From Bacteroidales bacterium (lineage in GTDB: Bacteria > Bacteroidota > Bacteroidia > Bacteroidales > UBA932), in NCBI GenBank assembly GCA_024695285.1, contig JAILIM010000039.1, positions 6,919 through 70,918 on the forward strand: DNA of 64,000 bases, given 5' to 3'. Below the pieces are notes generated by a model. The model ran no database searches. It was not told where the DNA came from and worked only from the letters and a program-made list of their open reading frames with translations. Positions 42,918 through 52,056 of this stretch are shown here, in pieces; position 1 is the first letter of the stretch, and every line of letters begins with the position of its first letter. The position numbers and the translations under genes were made by a program.

Positions 42918-44024
42918 CTAACGGATTCCGTATTTGCGCAGTATCCTGAGGATGGGTTTCTCGACGGACTTCGCCCAGAGGGTGTAGCCGTAATTGTCGG
43001 GATGGACGCCGTCCACTGACGCCTCGTGGCTGGACGGACAGGCATTGGGATATATGAAGTAGACGTCCTTGTATTTCTTACGCCCTTCGGGGGTTGATTT
43101 GAGTTCTTTGAAAATGGATGCGGCCATGTCCATCTTGTCCTGTTCCTTCTGGTCTTCGGCTGTGTTGAAGTTGCGCTTCTCGCGCCAGATAGTCTGCTGG
43201 AAGATCATGGGCTTGCCGGGGTGCGCCGCTATCATCCTGTCGATGAACGGCACCAGGCGCTCGCGTATCATGTCGGCCTTGGGGTTGGAGAAGGAGTCGA
43301 ATACGAAAGCATCGGCATCCACGTCCACCAGCACGCTGCAGAAGTAATCTTGTAGCAAGCAGCGGCCGCTGCAGCCAAGTGAGAGCATCTGGAGCCCGGT
43401 GGCGCGGGAGAGCTGGGCGGGATAGGCCATGCCGGCGCGGGATGTGCTGGAGCCGTGGGTATAGCTGGAGCCCCAGATTGCGATGCGGTGGCGGAAGGGA
43501 TTTTCGGCAGCCTCGATGCTGGAGCCTTTCTCGACGCCGATCTTGATGGAGTATTCTTCGCTGTAGAGCGGGAAGTACAGTAGGAACTCGTGCTCGGAGC
43601 CGTCCATGCTGCTGATGAGGGTGAAGGGATCCGCCAGTTTGTTCCTGCCGGTCACTCCGGACGAGGCCCATATCCATTTGCCGCCTTCGTGGACGTAGAG
43701 GTCGTAGCCGCGGGCGGAGATGATGTTGGTATTGACGGGGTCGTCGACATGCCCGTACTGTGTCAATATGCTGATACTCTTGGAGTTGGTCTTGAAGGCA
43801 CAGGCCATTCCGGAGGTCATGCGGACCATGATGTTCTCGCGCGCGGTGAACCCTTTGTAGATAGTGGTGTCAACCCTGTGGTAGGGATTGGCGGTCTTGC
43901 CGGGCATCAGCTTGCCCACGAGGGTGAGGTCCGAAGCTTCAGTGTAGACATATTCAACGCCTTTGGCCGAAGCTGCCATGATTGCAGCTGCTGCGAGAAT
44001 AACAACTAGAAGAGTCTTTTTCAT
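42918..44024 (-). CDS. Secreted SGNH/GDSL-type esterase with N-terminal beta domain
   Basis: A 368-aa exported protein (signal MKKTLLVVILAAAAIMAASA). An N-terminal beta-rich domain (about 30-165) precedes an SGNH hydrolase of the Bacteroidota type with IAIWGSSYTHGSSTSR (Ser nucleophile in GSSYTHG), SLGCSGRCL (block II Gly), and VDGVHPDNYGYTLWA (Asp-x-x-His). Such proteins deacetylate or deacylate sugars. It is divergent from the TonB-dependent receptor at 44082, with a 57-bp gap, so the two may be controlled together in opposite directions. Confidence 0.9.
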   Translation of the reverse strand: MKKTLLVVILAAAAIMAASAKGVEYVYTEASDLTLVGKLMPGKTANPYHRVDTTIYKGFTARENIMVRMTSGMACAFKTNSKSISILTQYGHVDDPVNTNIISARGYDLYVHEGGKWIWASSGVTGRNKLADPFTLISSMDGSEHEFLLYFPLYSEEYSIKIGVEKGSSIEAAENPFRHRIAIWGSSYTHGSSTSRAGMAYPAQLSRATGLQMLSLGCSGRCLLQDYFCSVLVDVDADAFVFDSFSNPKADMIRERLVPFIDRMIAAHPGKPMIFQQTIWREKRNFNTAEDQKEQDKMDMAASIFKELKSTPEGRKKYKDVYFIYPNACPSSHEASVDGVHPDNYGYTLWAKSVEKPILRILRKYGIR

Positions 44025-44081
44025 AATTTTTCCAACTTTTTGTCTGATAGTTCCGTCTAATGATTTGTCAAAGATATAAAA

Positions 44082-46466
44082 ATGAAACGAATTATTGCTG
44101 CCATTGAGGCGTTATTGTTGAGTGTTTTCCTTTTTGCAGGAAGGCAGGACGAAGGTGTGGTCAAGGGTACGGTGGAGGATTCCGCCGGGACGCCCCTGGG
44201 ATTTGCCACAGTGTTTATAACAGGCGCGGGAGACGCCATCGTGGCAGGCGACGCCGCTGACGCCGACGGCCATTTCGCCCTGAAAGCCGCCCCCGGCAAT
44301 TATAAGCTGACGGTTTCACTGATTGGCTACAAGGATGCCACGTTGGAAATCAGCCTGACCGCGCAGGGCCTCGAGCTGCCGCCGATACGCCTGGAAGAGG
44401 ACTCCCAGCTGCTGGAGAGCGCCACGGTCCAGGCCGTCATGCCAAAGACCAAGCTCACCGGCGACGGCCTGCAGACCAATATACGCGGCTCCGTACTGGA
44501 GAACGCCGGCACCGCCAACGACGTGCTCGCCAAGACCCCCGGAATCATCAAGGGGCAGAACGGGCTCGAGGTCATAGGCAAGGGCTCCCCGCTGGTCTAC
44601 ATCAACGGCCGCAAGGTGACCGACCCCACCGAGCTCGACCGCCTGCAGAGCAATGAGATACAGAGCATCGAGGTCATCTCCAATCCGGGTGCGCAGTACG
44701 ACGCGACCGTGCGCAGCGTGGTCAGAATCCGCACCGTACGCCGCCAGGGCGACGGTTTCGGCTTCAACGTCAACGCCTCCGACGCCCAGTCCCTGCGCTG
44801 GGACAAAGGCAACGACCCCTTCGGTGCAGTCAACCTCAACTACCGCACCGGCGGCCTGGACCTCTTCGCCGGAGTGAACTACCAGTCCAACTCCTCCCGC
44901 CAGATCAGCGACAGCGAGGCCACGACCTACGGGAAATCCATATTTGAAAACAAAGGCTCGATAGACGGGGAATCATTCGTTAAAAGCATCTACGGCAACG
45001 CCGGCGCCAACTGGCAGATAGCCGACAACCATTTCCTCGGCGGCAAGGTCGAATGGGGCCGCAGCCTGCAGGTCAGCAGCCACACGGACATCATTGCCGA
45101 CGTGCTGCTGGACCACGTGAAGATAGATGAACTGCACACGTTGTCCGACGACGTGCTCGGCAACACCGTGCCGCTGAACCTCGGCGCCAACATCTACTAC
45201 AACGGGCGTGTAGGCGACAAGCTCGGAATCGACGTGAACCTGGATTACTACGGCACAGACATGTCCACCAACTCTACCTCCGAAGAGACCAGCCCCATGA
45301 CCCACGGCGCCAGCATCAGCAGCGTCAGCGAAAACTCCGGCCGGATGTACGCAGGCAAAGCTGTATTCACTTATCCGATCTGGCAGGGACAACTGGAGGC
45401 CGGCACCGAGGAGACCTTCTCCCGCCGCTCCGACGTCTATTCGATCAGCGGCGTCAGCATCCCGGCGTCGTCGGCGCTGGTGAAGGAAGACAACTACGCC
45501 GGATTCGTCAGCTACGGATGCTTCATCCAGGAAGCGGGCCAGTTCAAGGCCGGCGTGCGTTATGAATATGTGCGCTACGCCTACGAGGACGCCCTGAATC
45601 CCGCATCCAACCTGACGAAGAACTACAGCAACTGGTTCCCGAACGCATCCTACGCCGGCGTCATCGGTCCGGTGCAGCTGATGCTCAATTACAGCGCAAA
45701 GACGCGAAGGCCCAACTACGCCAACCTTTCCAGCGCCATACGCTACAACAGCCGCTACGTATGGCAGAGCGGCAACGCACAGCTCCAGCCGGAACTGTCC
45801 CACAACGTGAGCCTGACGGCGGTGTGGAAATTCATCGCATTCGTGGTCAACTACACCTACACGAAGGACGCTATCATGACCTGGTCGGCTCCGTACAACG
45901 AAGAGGGGGTGGTGCTGGTGAAGCCGCGCAACATCGACGAACCGTTCCATACCCTGCCGGTGTTCGTGAACCTGACCCCCACGTTCGGCCCCTGGTCGCT
46001 GAACTACACCCTCGGAATTATGCCGCAGTGGCTCTCCATTACGGTCGATGACCCGAGGGAGCCGTCCGGGCGGCGCGTGACCAGATTCAACGACAAGCCC
46101 ATCTTCCTCGCCCAGCTGTTCAACACCCTGACAGTGGACGGCGGCTGGCAGTTCGAACTCGGCAGCGTGCTGTATTCGAAGGGCTACACCCAGAACATGA
46201 TGCTCACAAATGTGTATTTCGACCTCTCCGCGGCCGTGCAGAAGACGCTCCTGAAGGATGGCTCGCTGGTCCTGAGGCTCGAAGGCCACGACTTCGCGGG
46301 CACAGCCCACCAGGACGTGGACACCGACTTCGGCAGCCACACCATAACGCAGACCAACCTGATGGACACCCAGAGAATCAAACTCTCTCTGCGGTACAAC
46401 TTCAACACCGCCAAGAGCAAGTACCGCGGCACCGGCGCCGGCGCCGACCAGAAAGCCCGTATGTGA
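44082..46466 (+). CDS. TonB-dependent receptor-like outer-membrane protein
   Basis: A 794-aa outer-membrane protein. After an N-terminal signal comes a carboxypeptidase-D-like domain (VVKGTVEDSAGTPLGFATVFIT, LKAAPGNYKLTVSLIGYKD), then a plug (NTNIRGSVLENAG-type stretch with PLVYINGRKVTDPTELDRLQSNEIQSIEVISNPGAQYDA) and a barrel of the outer_membrane_beta-barrel family, ending LSLRYNF. It differs from SusC types in length and lack of the SusC plug motif. The imported or exported ligand is unknown. It is divergent from the SGNH esterase. Confidence 0.88.
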   Translation: MKRIIAAIEALLLSVFLFAGRQDEGVVKGTVEDSAGTPLGFATVFITGAGDAIVAGDAADADGHFALKAAPGNYKLTVSLIGYKDATLEISLTAQGLELPPIRLEEDSQLLESATVQAVMPKTKLTGDGLQTNIRGSVLENAGTANDVLAKTPGIIKGQNGLEVIGKGSPLVYINGRKVTDPTELDRLQSNEIQSIEVISNPGAQYDATVRSVVRIRTVRRQGDGFGFNVNASDAQSLRWDKGNDPFGAVNLNYRTGGLDLFAGVNYQSNSSRQISDSEATTYGKSIFENKGSIDGESFVKSIYGNAGANWQIADNHFLGGKVEWGRSLQVSSHTDIIADVLLDHVKIDELHTLSDDVLGNTVPLNLGANIYYNGRVGDKLGIDVNLDYYGTDMSTNSTSEETSPMTHGASISSVSENSGRMYAGKAVFTYPIWQGQLEAGTEETFSRRSDVYSISGVSIPASSALVKEDNYAGFVSYGCFIQEAGQFKAGVRYEYVRYAYEDALNPASNLTKNYSNWFPNASYAGVIGPVQLMLNYSAKTRRPNYANLSSAIRYNSRYVWQSGNAQLQPELSHNVSLTAVWKFIAFVVNYTYTKDAIMTWSAPYNEEGVVLVKPRNIDEPFHTLPVFVNLTPTFGPWSLNYTLGIMPQWLSITVDDPREPSGRRVTRFNDKPIFLAQLFNTLTVDGGWQFELGSVLYSKGYTQNMMLTNVYFDLSAAVQKTLLKDGSLVLRLEGHDFAGTAHQDVDTDFGSHTITQTNLMDTQRIKLSLRYNFNTAKSKYRGTGAGADQKARM

Positions 46467-46475
46467 CGGTGCTGT

Positions 46476-46505
46476 TTTGCGAATAAAATAAAATGTGTAT
46501 TTTTG
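46476..46505 (+). promoter_or_regulatory. Bacteroides-type promoter before small barrel gene
   Basis: TTTG (46476-46479), 18 bp, then TATTTTTG (46498-46505), 28 bp before the ATG at 46534. Confidence 0.65.
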
Positions 46506-46533
46506 TGGTAGTTGAAATTAAATTGCATTTGAT

Positions 46534-47004
46534 ATGAAAAAAGTATTAGTCACATTGATTGCCACTCTTGCACTCTGCATCAGCGCATCCGCCCAGAGGT
46601 CTTCAGTCCCCTACACCGGACTCAGCGTCATATTTAATTCCAGGAGCGAGACCGGTGCCGGTCTTGTCGGCGGTTTCCGCAACTACAACAGGGACAAGTT
46701 CGTCTCCGTGGGCCTGGGAGCTGAAGCATATACCTTCTTCGTGCCTAAGACAAAGCAGTTCGGCATTTTCGGTGTTCCTGAAATCGGCATTGCCATCGGT
46801 CCCCGCAGTTTCAAGGTCTATCCCCACACCGGCCTGATGTTCGGCTACGACACCGTGACCGCCGGCTTCGCCTGGGGCGGCAAGAACGGCCTCGCCTTCG
46901 ACTTCGGCAGGAATTTCACCCTTGACTTCTCGACCTACTCGCCAAGCTACAACTTCCTGGCCTCCACCTACGCCATTGGCCTCATCTGGCGCTTCGGCGA
47001 CTAG
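46534..47004 (+). CDS. Small exported outer-membrane-barrel-like protein
   Basis: A 156-aa protein with a Sec signal (MKKVLVTLIATLALCISASA) and mature chain of alternating beta strands rich in Gly and aromatic residues (GLSVIFNSRSETGAGLVGGF, FVSVGLGAEAYTFFV, ASTYAIGLIWRF), ending in the aromatic residue plus Gly-Asp. It may be an 8-stranded barrel. No family is recognised. It has its own promoter and the LRR lipoprotein starts 32 bp after it. Confidence 0.75.
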   Translation: MKKVLVTLIATLALCISASAQRSSVPYTGLSVIFNSRSETGAGLVGGFRNYNRDKFVSVGLGAEAYTFFVPKTKQFGIFGVPEIGIAIGPRSFKVYPHTGLMFGYDTVTAGFAWGGKNGLAFDFGRNFTLDFSTYSPSYNFLASTYAIGLIWRFGD

Positions 47005-47036
47005 GGCATCCTTAGATAAACCGCGGTTTGCCTGGT

Positions 47037-49583
47037 ATGCTTGGCCACCACTTTCGCGGAATCTTACTGGCATTGATTGTCGTTGCATCCCTATTTTCAT
47101 GCAACGACAATTCCGCTGAATTGGACCTGATCAAGGAGCAGCTTCAAGAGCATGAGCAGGAGATTCAGGCGCTCAAGCAAGCCGTAGAGCGCCTGAATCA
47201 GGACATTTCGTCCCTTCGCTCAGTGCTCAGCGAGCTCCTCTCCGGCGGATACGTCGCTTCCGTCACCGAAGATGTCAGGGACAATGAAGTTGCCGGCTAC
47301 ACGTTATCATTCATCGACGGCCGCGGCGTTTATCTCCGCACTTCGGCCGAGGACGAATCCGCCCCGTCTGTAAGCGTCAAGAAAGACACGGACCAGCTGT
47401 ACTACTGGACCGTCAACGGAAACTGGCTGCTGGATCCGGACGGCAATCATGTCCTTGTGTCCGACGATGGCGCAGCACCTTTGCTCAAAGCGGACGATGG
47501 TCTCTGGTCGGTCTCAGCGGACGGAGGCGCAACCTGGACGACAGCTTCGACCTCCAATCAGGGTTCTGCCCCATTCAGCAGTATCGACACGTCCAACCCT
47601 GACTATGTGCTCATAACGCTCTCAGACGGCACCATACTGCAGCTGCCCACCTGGGCGGCATTCGTGGCACTTCGCAACCTGGTCAGCCGTCTCAACACCA
47701 ATCTCGCCTCGCTGCAGACCATAGTCACATCCCTGCAGAATGGAGATTACCTTCTGTCAGTCAGTCCTTTCATGGACAACGGAGAGCAAGTGGGCTGGAT
47801 GCTGCAGTTCGCAAACAGCGGAATCGTGGTCATATACTCGGGTGCAGACGGGAAAGACGGAGTATCGCCAAAATTCAAGATCGAAGACGGCTGGTGGTAC
47901 GTTTCATACGACGAAGGCTCCAGTTGGACAAAGATGGACAAGGCCGTCGGGGACGGCAGTTTCATCGACAGTATCGACTTCTCCGACGAAGCGTTCGTGA
48001 CGCTTATACTGTCCGACGGCACCACCCTGCCAATTCCGCGCTTCCGGCCTTCGGATTTCGTGATCGATGTTCCGGAAGAAGGTTTTCCGATCCAGGCCGG
48101 GGAAATACGAGCCATACCGTTCACCATTTCCGGAACCTCGCCGGGGGACGTAGTCGTGACCGCTGCTTCCGACGGCTATTATCGCCCTCAGGTCATAATG
48201 ACCGGGCCAGGAGAAGGCGTGATTTATGTTACCGCACCAACGCCGTATGTCGATGGCTACATCGTCGTGATGATGAGCAACAGCAACGGTTACAGCACTA
48301 TACGGGTGGTGAAGTTTTGCCGTCGCAGCATCAGTCTGGAAGAAGGAATCGTTTTCCAGGTGGACGAGAACGGCGGCACGATAACCATTCCATGGAGCGG
48401 CAACTATAGTTTTACAGCCAGCACCGACGCAGAATGGATCCATATTATGGAGACCAAGGCCTCTTTTAGCGGGCAGCTAATCCTTTCCGTAGATCCCAAC
48501 CCCGGGAATACGCCAAGGTCCGGGGTGGTGCGTCTGTATCCGGAAGACAACCCTTCGTTTGCGTCGCAGGAGATTTTCATCAGCGAGGCATCTAAGGAAG
48601 TAGATGTCGTCGATTTGCACAGCATGATACTCAATGTCAGGGCATCCTATACCAATGGCTTCACGGTTTATCTGCCGCTTAGCGGCCGGTTGAATTGCAA
48701 GGTAGACTGGGGGGACGGCAGTTCGGACCGCTACGAGGTTGATTTGGCAGGCGATTGGGTATCACACCGTTACGAAGTCAGTGAGCCGACGTCCTTCCTT
48801 GTTACTGTTTCCGGGGAGGTGCAGCGCCTGTATGCCCGGGACATTCCACAGCAATCCGGAATCGTTTCGGTGGAGCACTGGGGAAACCTCAATACCGAAG
48901 GTGTCAGGTACGCATTCTATAATCTGGCCAGCTTGACGTCCGTAGCGGCCGACACCGAAGGTTTTTTCTCCCGCATCACCAATTGCGACAGCATGTTTGA
49001 AGGGTGTACCAGCCTTACCAGCCTGCCAGACGGCCTCTTCCGGAGCGGTAGCGGAATCGTTTCTTTCAATTCTACATTCAGTAAGTGTCATTCGCTTACA
49101 AGCCTCGCGCCGGCCCTTTTCGAAGGATGCGGGAAGGTCACGGGATTTGACAGCACGTTCGCTGAGTGCACCAGCCTGACTTCCCTGCCGGAAGACTTGT
49201 TCATTTATTCGCCGAACGTCAAGAGCATCAGCAACACCTTTTTGCTTTGCAACTTGGAGGCGATTCCTGCCGGACTGTTCGCTGGATGCCCGGACGTCAC
49301 CAGTTTCAGAGAAGTCTTCCGGGAGTGTGGATCTCTTAAGTCAATTCCTCCCGCACTGTTCGACAACAACCGCAGAGTTACGGATTTCGGCCTGACTTTC
49401 TGGGGATGCTGGGACCTGAAATGCGAGTCCCCCTATACCATAATCGACGGAAAAAAAGTTCACCTCTACGAGCGCAAGGATTACCCCGACCATTTTGCTA
49501 CCCCGATTTACTACAATGGCTGGTATTTTCTCGATGGCGTTTTCACAGACCAGGACGCCATCATCGCCGCAGGGTGGAATTGA
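47037..49583 (+). CDS. Multidomain lipoprotein with coiled coil, DUF4988-like, BACON-like and LRR regions
   Basis: About 848 aa from the ATG at 47037, preferred over the upstream TTG at 47028. Signal RGILLALIVVASLFSC gives the lipobox. Then: a coiled coil (about 25-65, LIKEQLQEHEQEIQALKQAVERL), two DUF4988-like modules of the type seen before PL29 lyases (YVASVTEDV, then YLLSVSPFM with GADGKDG), a BACON-like domain (about 425-515, VDENGGTITIPWSGNYSFTAST), and at about 645-790 BspA-like LRR repeats (CTSLTSLPDGLF, CHSLTSLAPALF, CTSLTSLPEDLF). No peptide gene precedes it. A hairpin follows. It is most likely a surface binding protein. Confidence 0.85.
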   Translation: MLGHHFRGILLALIVVASLFSCNDNSAELDLIKEQLQEHEQEIQALKQAVERLNQDISSLRSVLSELLSGGYVASVTEDVRDNEVAGYTLSFIDGRGVYLRTSAEDESAPSVSVKKDTDQLYYWTVNGNWLLDPDGNHVLVSDDGAAPLLKADDGLWSVSADGGATWTTASTSNQGSAPFSSIDTSNPDYVLITLSDGTILQLPTWAAFVALRNLVSRLNTNLASLQTIVTSLQNGDYLLSVSPFMDNGEQVGWMLQFANSGIVVIYSGADGKDGVSPKFKIEDGWWYVSYDEGSSWTKMDKAVGDGSFIDSIDFSDEAFVTLILSDGTTLPIPRFRPSDFVIDVPEEGFPIQAGEIRAIPFTISGTSPGDVVVTAASDGYYRPQVIMTGPGEGVIYVTAPTPYVDGYIVVMMSNSNGYSTIRVVKFCRRSISLEEGIVFQVDENGGTITIPWSGNYSFTASTDAEWIHIMETKASFSGQLILSVDPNPGNTPRSGVVRLYPEDNPSFASQEIFISEASKEVDVVDLHSMILNVRASYTNGFTVYLPLSGRLNCKVDWGDGSSDRYEVDLAGDWVSHRYEVSEPTSFLVTVSGEVQRLYARDIPQQSGIVSVEHWGNLNTEGVRYAFYNLASLTSVAADTEGFFSRITNCDSMFEGCTSLTSLPDGLFRSGSGIVSFNSTFSKCHSLTSLAPALFEGCGKVTGFDSTFAECTSLTSLPEDLFIYSPNVKSISNTFLLCNLEAIPAGLFAGCPDVTSFREVFRECGSLKSIPPALFDNNRRVTDFGLTFWGCWDLKCESPYTIIDGKKVHLYERKDYPDHFATPIYYNGWYFLDGVFTDQDAIIAAGWN

Positions 49584-49610
49584 GAAGAAGCCTCAGGCAT
49601 AAAGAGAAAC

Positions 49611-49646
49611 GGAGCCGTATCGACTTGGATACGGCTCCTTCTCCTT
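49611..49646 (+). terminator. Intrinsic terminator of the LRR lipoprotein gene
   Basis: An 11-bp stem GGAGCCGTATC/GATACGGCTCC with a six-base loop is followed by TTCTCCTTATT. It lies 27 bp beyond the stop. Confidence 0.7.
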
Positions 49647-50028
49647 ATTAAAGTGCTAAGTTGTGAGTCTTGGCCACGCATAGCACTGTTGTGTTCTGCA
49701 AAGATACGAATTATTTCAAACAAGACCTAATCCAAGGGAAAGAAATCCGGATACGGCTCCTACTATTTCCAAGGGAGGCTACCGCTATGGAGGCCTGTTG
49801 GCTAGTCGGCAGAGGTCGGGGGCAATTGATGGCAGTTTTGCCCCCCCGGCACATCAAAAACACCCACCCCGTGCTCAAAACGGCCTTTCAGCGCCCCCGG
49901 GAATGAACCCGAATGAACCCGCATTGTTCACATTTATCATACAGTTATTCCCTACCTTTCGTGAATAGTAACGATAACATTATAGCATAATTATAAACTT
50001 TAATACCAACGTTTTCTATCAGTCTAAT
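49647..50028. other. Intergenic stretch with repeat-like element and possible promoter
   Basis: About 380 bp with no gene. It repeats GGATACGGCTCC (from the terminator) at about 49750, and holds a GC-rich element at 49836-49900 spaced like that at 29312-29375. TACCTTTC (49953-49960) is a near-consensus -7 box, 68 bp before the peptide gene at 50029; no good -33 box is seen. Confidence 0.45.
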
Positions 50029-50151
50029 ATGGGAAACAACTATCAGCACCCCAGGAGTGAAATAATTGCTGAAATGCTCTATGAAACTATAATCTGCACT
50101 TCTCCGAGACCAGGAGAGAATGAAGGGACTATTGACGATCCGCTTGACTAA
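50029..50151 (+). CDS. 40-aa peptide with IICTSP motif, upstream of fimbrillin-like lipoprotein
   Basis: Small ORF of 40 codons: MGNNYQHPRSEIIAEMLYET, then I-I-C23-T-S-P, ending PRPGENEGTIDDPLD. The tail is acidic. The lipoprotein gene starts 8 bp after its stop. Its last 69 bp are closely similar to the last 69 bp of the LRR coding region at 51973-52041, both starting ATGAAAC.ATAAT. It belongs with the peptides at 684 and 53983. The function is unknown. Confidence 0.75.
   Translation: MGNNYQHPRSEIIAEMLYETIICTSPRPGENEGTIDDPLD
50083..50151. repeat. 69-bp duplicated peptide end, copy 1
   Basis: Encodes residues 19-40 of the small peptide. Copy 2 is at 51973-52041. Of the 22 encoded residues about 14 are identical, including E-T-I-I and P-G and N-E-G-T. 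The copies flank the LRR lipoprotein gene. Confidence 0.7.
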
Positions 50152-50159
50152 TCACGATT

Positions 50160-51290
50160 ATGAAATATATCAGCACCTTGGCGCTTGCCGTTATAGTGGT
50201 GGTTGGGGCTTCTTGTGCACACTCAAATCCTGAGCTCGCAAGTAAGAATACCATTCAATCAGGTCAAGAGCTCACCCTAACGGCCTCCTGGGGCGACCCG
50301 GAGACCCGTACCGAGCGCGCGGCGGACGGAGCCGTTCTCTGGAGTCCTGGCGACCAGATTAGCCTCTTCTATGGCAGCGGAGATAACGGCGGCAGTTGCT
50401 TTACAGGCCAGAACACCGAACCTTCAAAGGTGGTCAATTTCACCGGCGAAATCGGCGTCATAACCGGAGGGAACGACGTTGCTGTTGAAGACACATATTT
50501 TTGGGCCGTGTATCCTTACAATCCAACGGCATCGTGCAACGGATCATCTATCACAACAGTCCTGCCCGTTGCCCAAGTTGCCAAGGCTGATACCTTCGCC
50601 GATGACCTCTTCCCGTCAGTCGGCCGTTCCCAGGGCCTCGTGATGGGCTTCTACAATATCTGCGGCGGACTTAAGTTTACAATCTCCGAAGAGGGGATTA
50701 AGAGCGTGACGCTCCGGGGCCACAACAATGAAATCATAGCCGGCACTATGACCGTCGGCTTTGATGATTCCGGCCTGCCCATTGTGCTAGGCGTTGCTGA
50801 CGGGTCGGACACCATCACGGTTTCCGCCCCTCAGGGCGAGACTTTCGCGGTCGGTAAGGCATACTACATTGTTCTTGTCCCGACAGTATTCGAAAACGGT
50901 TTCACCCTAACCTTTAGCAAAGGTTATGCTCGCGCCACCTATGACCGCACGAAGAAGACCACCATCCGTCGCTCCGCTTTCGGAGGTCTGACGACTCCGG
51001 ATGCCGGCCTTGAATGGGAGATGATTTGCGTGCCAATTCCTGATGCCAATTTCAAGGCATACATGATTCAGAACTTCGATACGAATGGCAATGGGGAGTT
51101 GGATTTCAATGAGGCTGAGGCGGTGGAGAGAATTAATGTTAATACTGACAATACCATATCTTTGGAGGGCATTGAGTTCTGTGTGAATATCACATCTTTA
51201 CAGTGCAAAGGATCCTCTAATGACTGGGATTCGGCGACACAAAAAAAATATTGGCACTGGCCAGTTATGTGTTTTGGATTTGAGGAATAA
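50160..51290 (+). CDS. Fimbrillin-like LRR lipoprotein, 5' part, ends at a frameshift
   Basis: First part of a lipoprotein (lipobox SCAHS, Cys 20). The fimbrillin-like N-terminal domain (about 35-285) includes ERAADGAVLWSPGDQISLFYG, TYFWAVYPYN, GLVMGFYNICGGLKF and KKTTIRRSAF. An EF-hand-like loop D-T-N-G-N-G-E-L-D-F-N-E follows (about 305-318), then the first LRR-like turn. In an A8 tract (51241-51248) the frame ends in an unrelated tail of 16 residues; the +1 frame continues the LRRs at 51241. Removing one A would give a 626-aa protein. It could be an assembly error, phase variation or slippage. It is a tandem paralogue of the gene at 52057. Confidence 0.85.
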   Translation: MKYISTLALAVIVVVGASCAHSNPELASKNTIQSGQELTLTASWGDPETRTERAADGAVLWSPGDQISLFYGSGDNGGSCFTGQNTEPSKVVNFTGEIGVITGGNDVAVEDTYFWAVYPYNPTASCNGSSITTVLPVAQVAKADTFADDLFPSVGRSQGLVMGFYNICGGLKFTISEEGIKSVTLRGHNNEIIAGTMTVGFDDSGLPIVLGVADGSDTITVSAPQGETFAVGKAYYIVLVPTVFENGFTLTFSKGYARATYDRTKKTTIRRSAFGGLTTPDAGLEWEMICVPIPDANFKAYMIQNFDTNGNGELDFNEAEAVERINVNTDNTISLEGIEFCVNITSLQCKGSSNDWDSATQKKYWHWPVMCFGFEE

Positions 51291-52041
51291 CACAAAATTG
51301 TCAAGTTTGAGTTGCTATTCCAACCAGTTGACAAGCTTAAATGTGAGCGGGTGCACTTCACTCCAGTCTTTGCTATGTGGGTCCAACATGTTGACGAGTT
51401 TGGATGTGAGTAATAATACTGCATTGACTAGCCTGAATTGCGATTCCAACTACTTGACATATTTGGACGTGAGCAATAATACATTACTATGGTATTTGAA
51501 ATGCGGGCACAATCAATTGGTGAATTTGGATGTGAGTATGATTCCTGAGCTAATACATTTGGATTGCGAAAAAAATCAGTTAACATTTTTAAATGTGAGT
51601 GCTAACACTCTTCTGGAGAGGCTGCGTTGCAACCATAACCAATTGACGAACCTGGACGTAAGCAAAAACACTGCGCTGACATATTTGATTTGCTCTTCTA
51701 ACCCATTAACGAGTTTGGATGTGAGTATGAACACTGCCGTGACAACGTTGCATTGTGCTTCTAATCAATTAACTAGTTTGGACGTGAGCAATAATACTGC
51801 TCTGTCTTCTTTGTATTGCCAAAACAACAAGTTAACAAGTTTGGATGTGAGCAACAACCCTGCGCTGTGGAGTTTAATTTGTTCGCCAATGGCAGATAAT
51901 GACAATATCAATCTCCTCGGCTACCTGTACATTGCTCAGGGCCAGTCGATACCTTCTATGGATATCCCCGATGAAACCATAATAATGGTTGCACCAGAAC
52001 CAGGTGGCAATGAAGGTACCGTTGACGACGATCTAAATTAA
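51220..52041 (+). CDS. LRR region and peptide-like tail of the frameshifted lipoprotein
   Basis: The continuation, in the +1 frame, of the gene at 50160; the ATG at 51220 is unlikely to be a real start. From about 51250 it is built of 21-residue leucine-rich repeats of the form LTSLDVSNNTALxxLxCxxNx (about nine copies, with Cys at a fixed place), of the Bacteroidota type. After the repeats the chain runs into IPDETIIMVAPEPGG and ends NEGTVDDDLN, which corresponds to the peptide at 50029 with Met in place of Cys. The next lipoprotein starts 15 bp after the stop, so this tail is in the position of a peptide gene. Confidence 0.8.
   Translation: MTGIRRHKKNIGTGQLCVLDLRNNTKLSSLSCYSNQLTSLNVSGCTSLQSLLCGSNMLTSLDVSNNTALTSLNCDSNYLTYLDVSNNTLLWYLKCGHNQLVNLDVSMIPELIHLDCEKNQLTFLNVSANTLLERLRCNHNQLTNLDVSKNTALTYLICSSNPLTSLDVSMNTAVTTLHCASNQLTSLDVSNNTALSSLYCQNNKLTSLDVSNNPALWSLICSPMADNDNINLLGYLYIAQGQSIPSMDIPDETIIMVAPEPGGNEGTVDDDLN
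51241..51248. other. A8 homopolymer at the frameshift site
   Basis: Eight A residues between C and T separate the fimbrillin-like/LRR start from the remainder of the LRRs. A change by one base, or transcript slippage, would switch between a short product and the full 626-aa product. Confidence 0.65.
51973..52041. repeat. 69-bp duplicated peptide end, copy 2 (fused to LRR protein)
   Basis: Similar to 50083-50151. It forms the C-terminus of the LRR protein and lies 15 bp before the fimbrillin-like lipoprotein at 52057, the same place a peptide gene would occupy. Confidence 0.7.
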
Positions 52042-52056
52042 CATAACACAAAAGAT

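Noticed and set aside
44973..46340. 455-aa minus-strand ORF
   Set aside because: Antisense to the TonB-dependent receptor, no motif.
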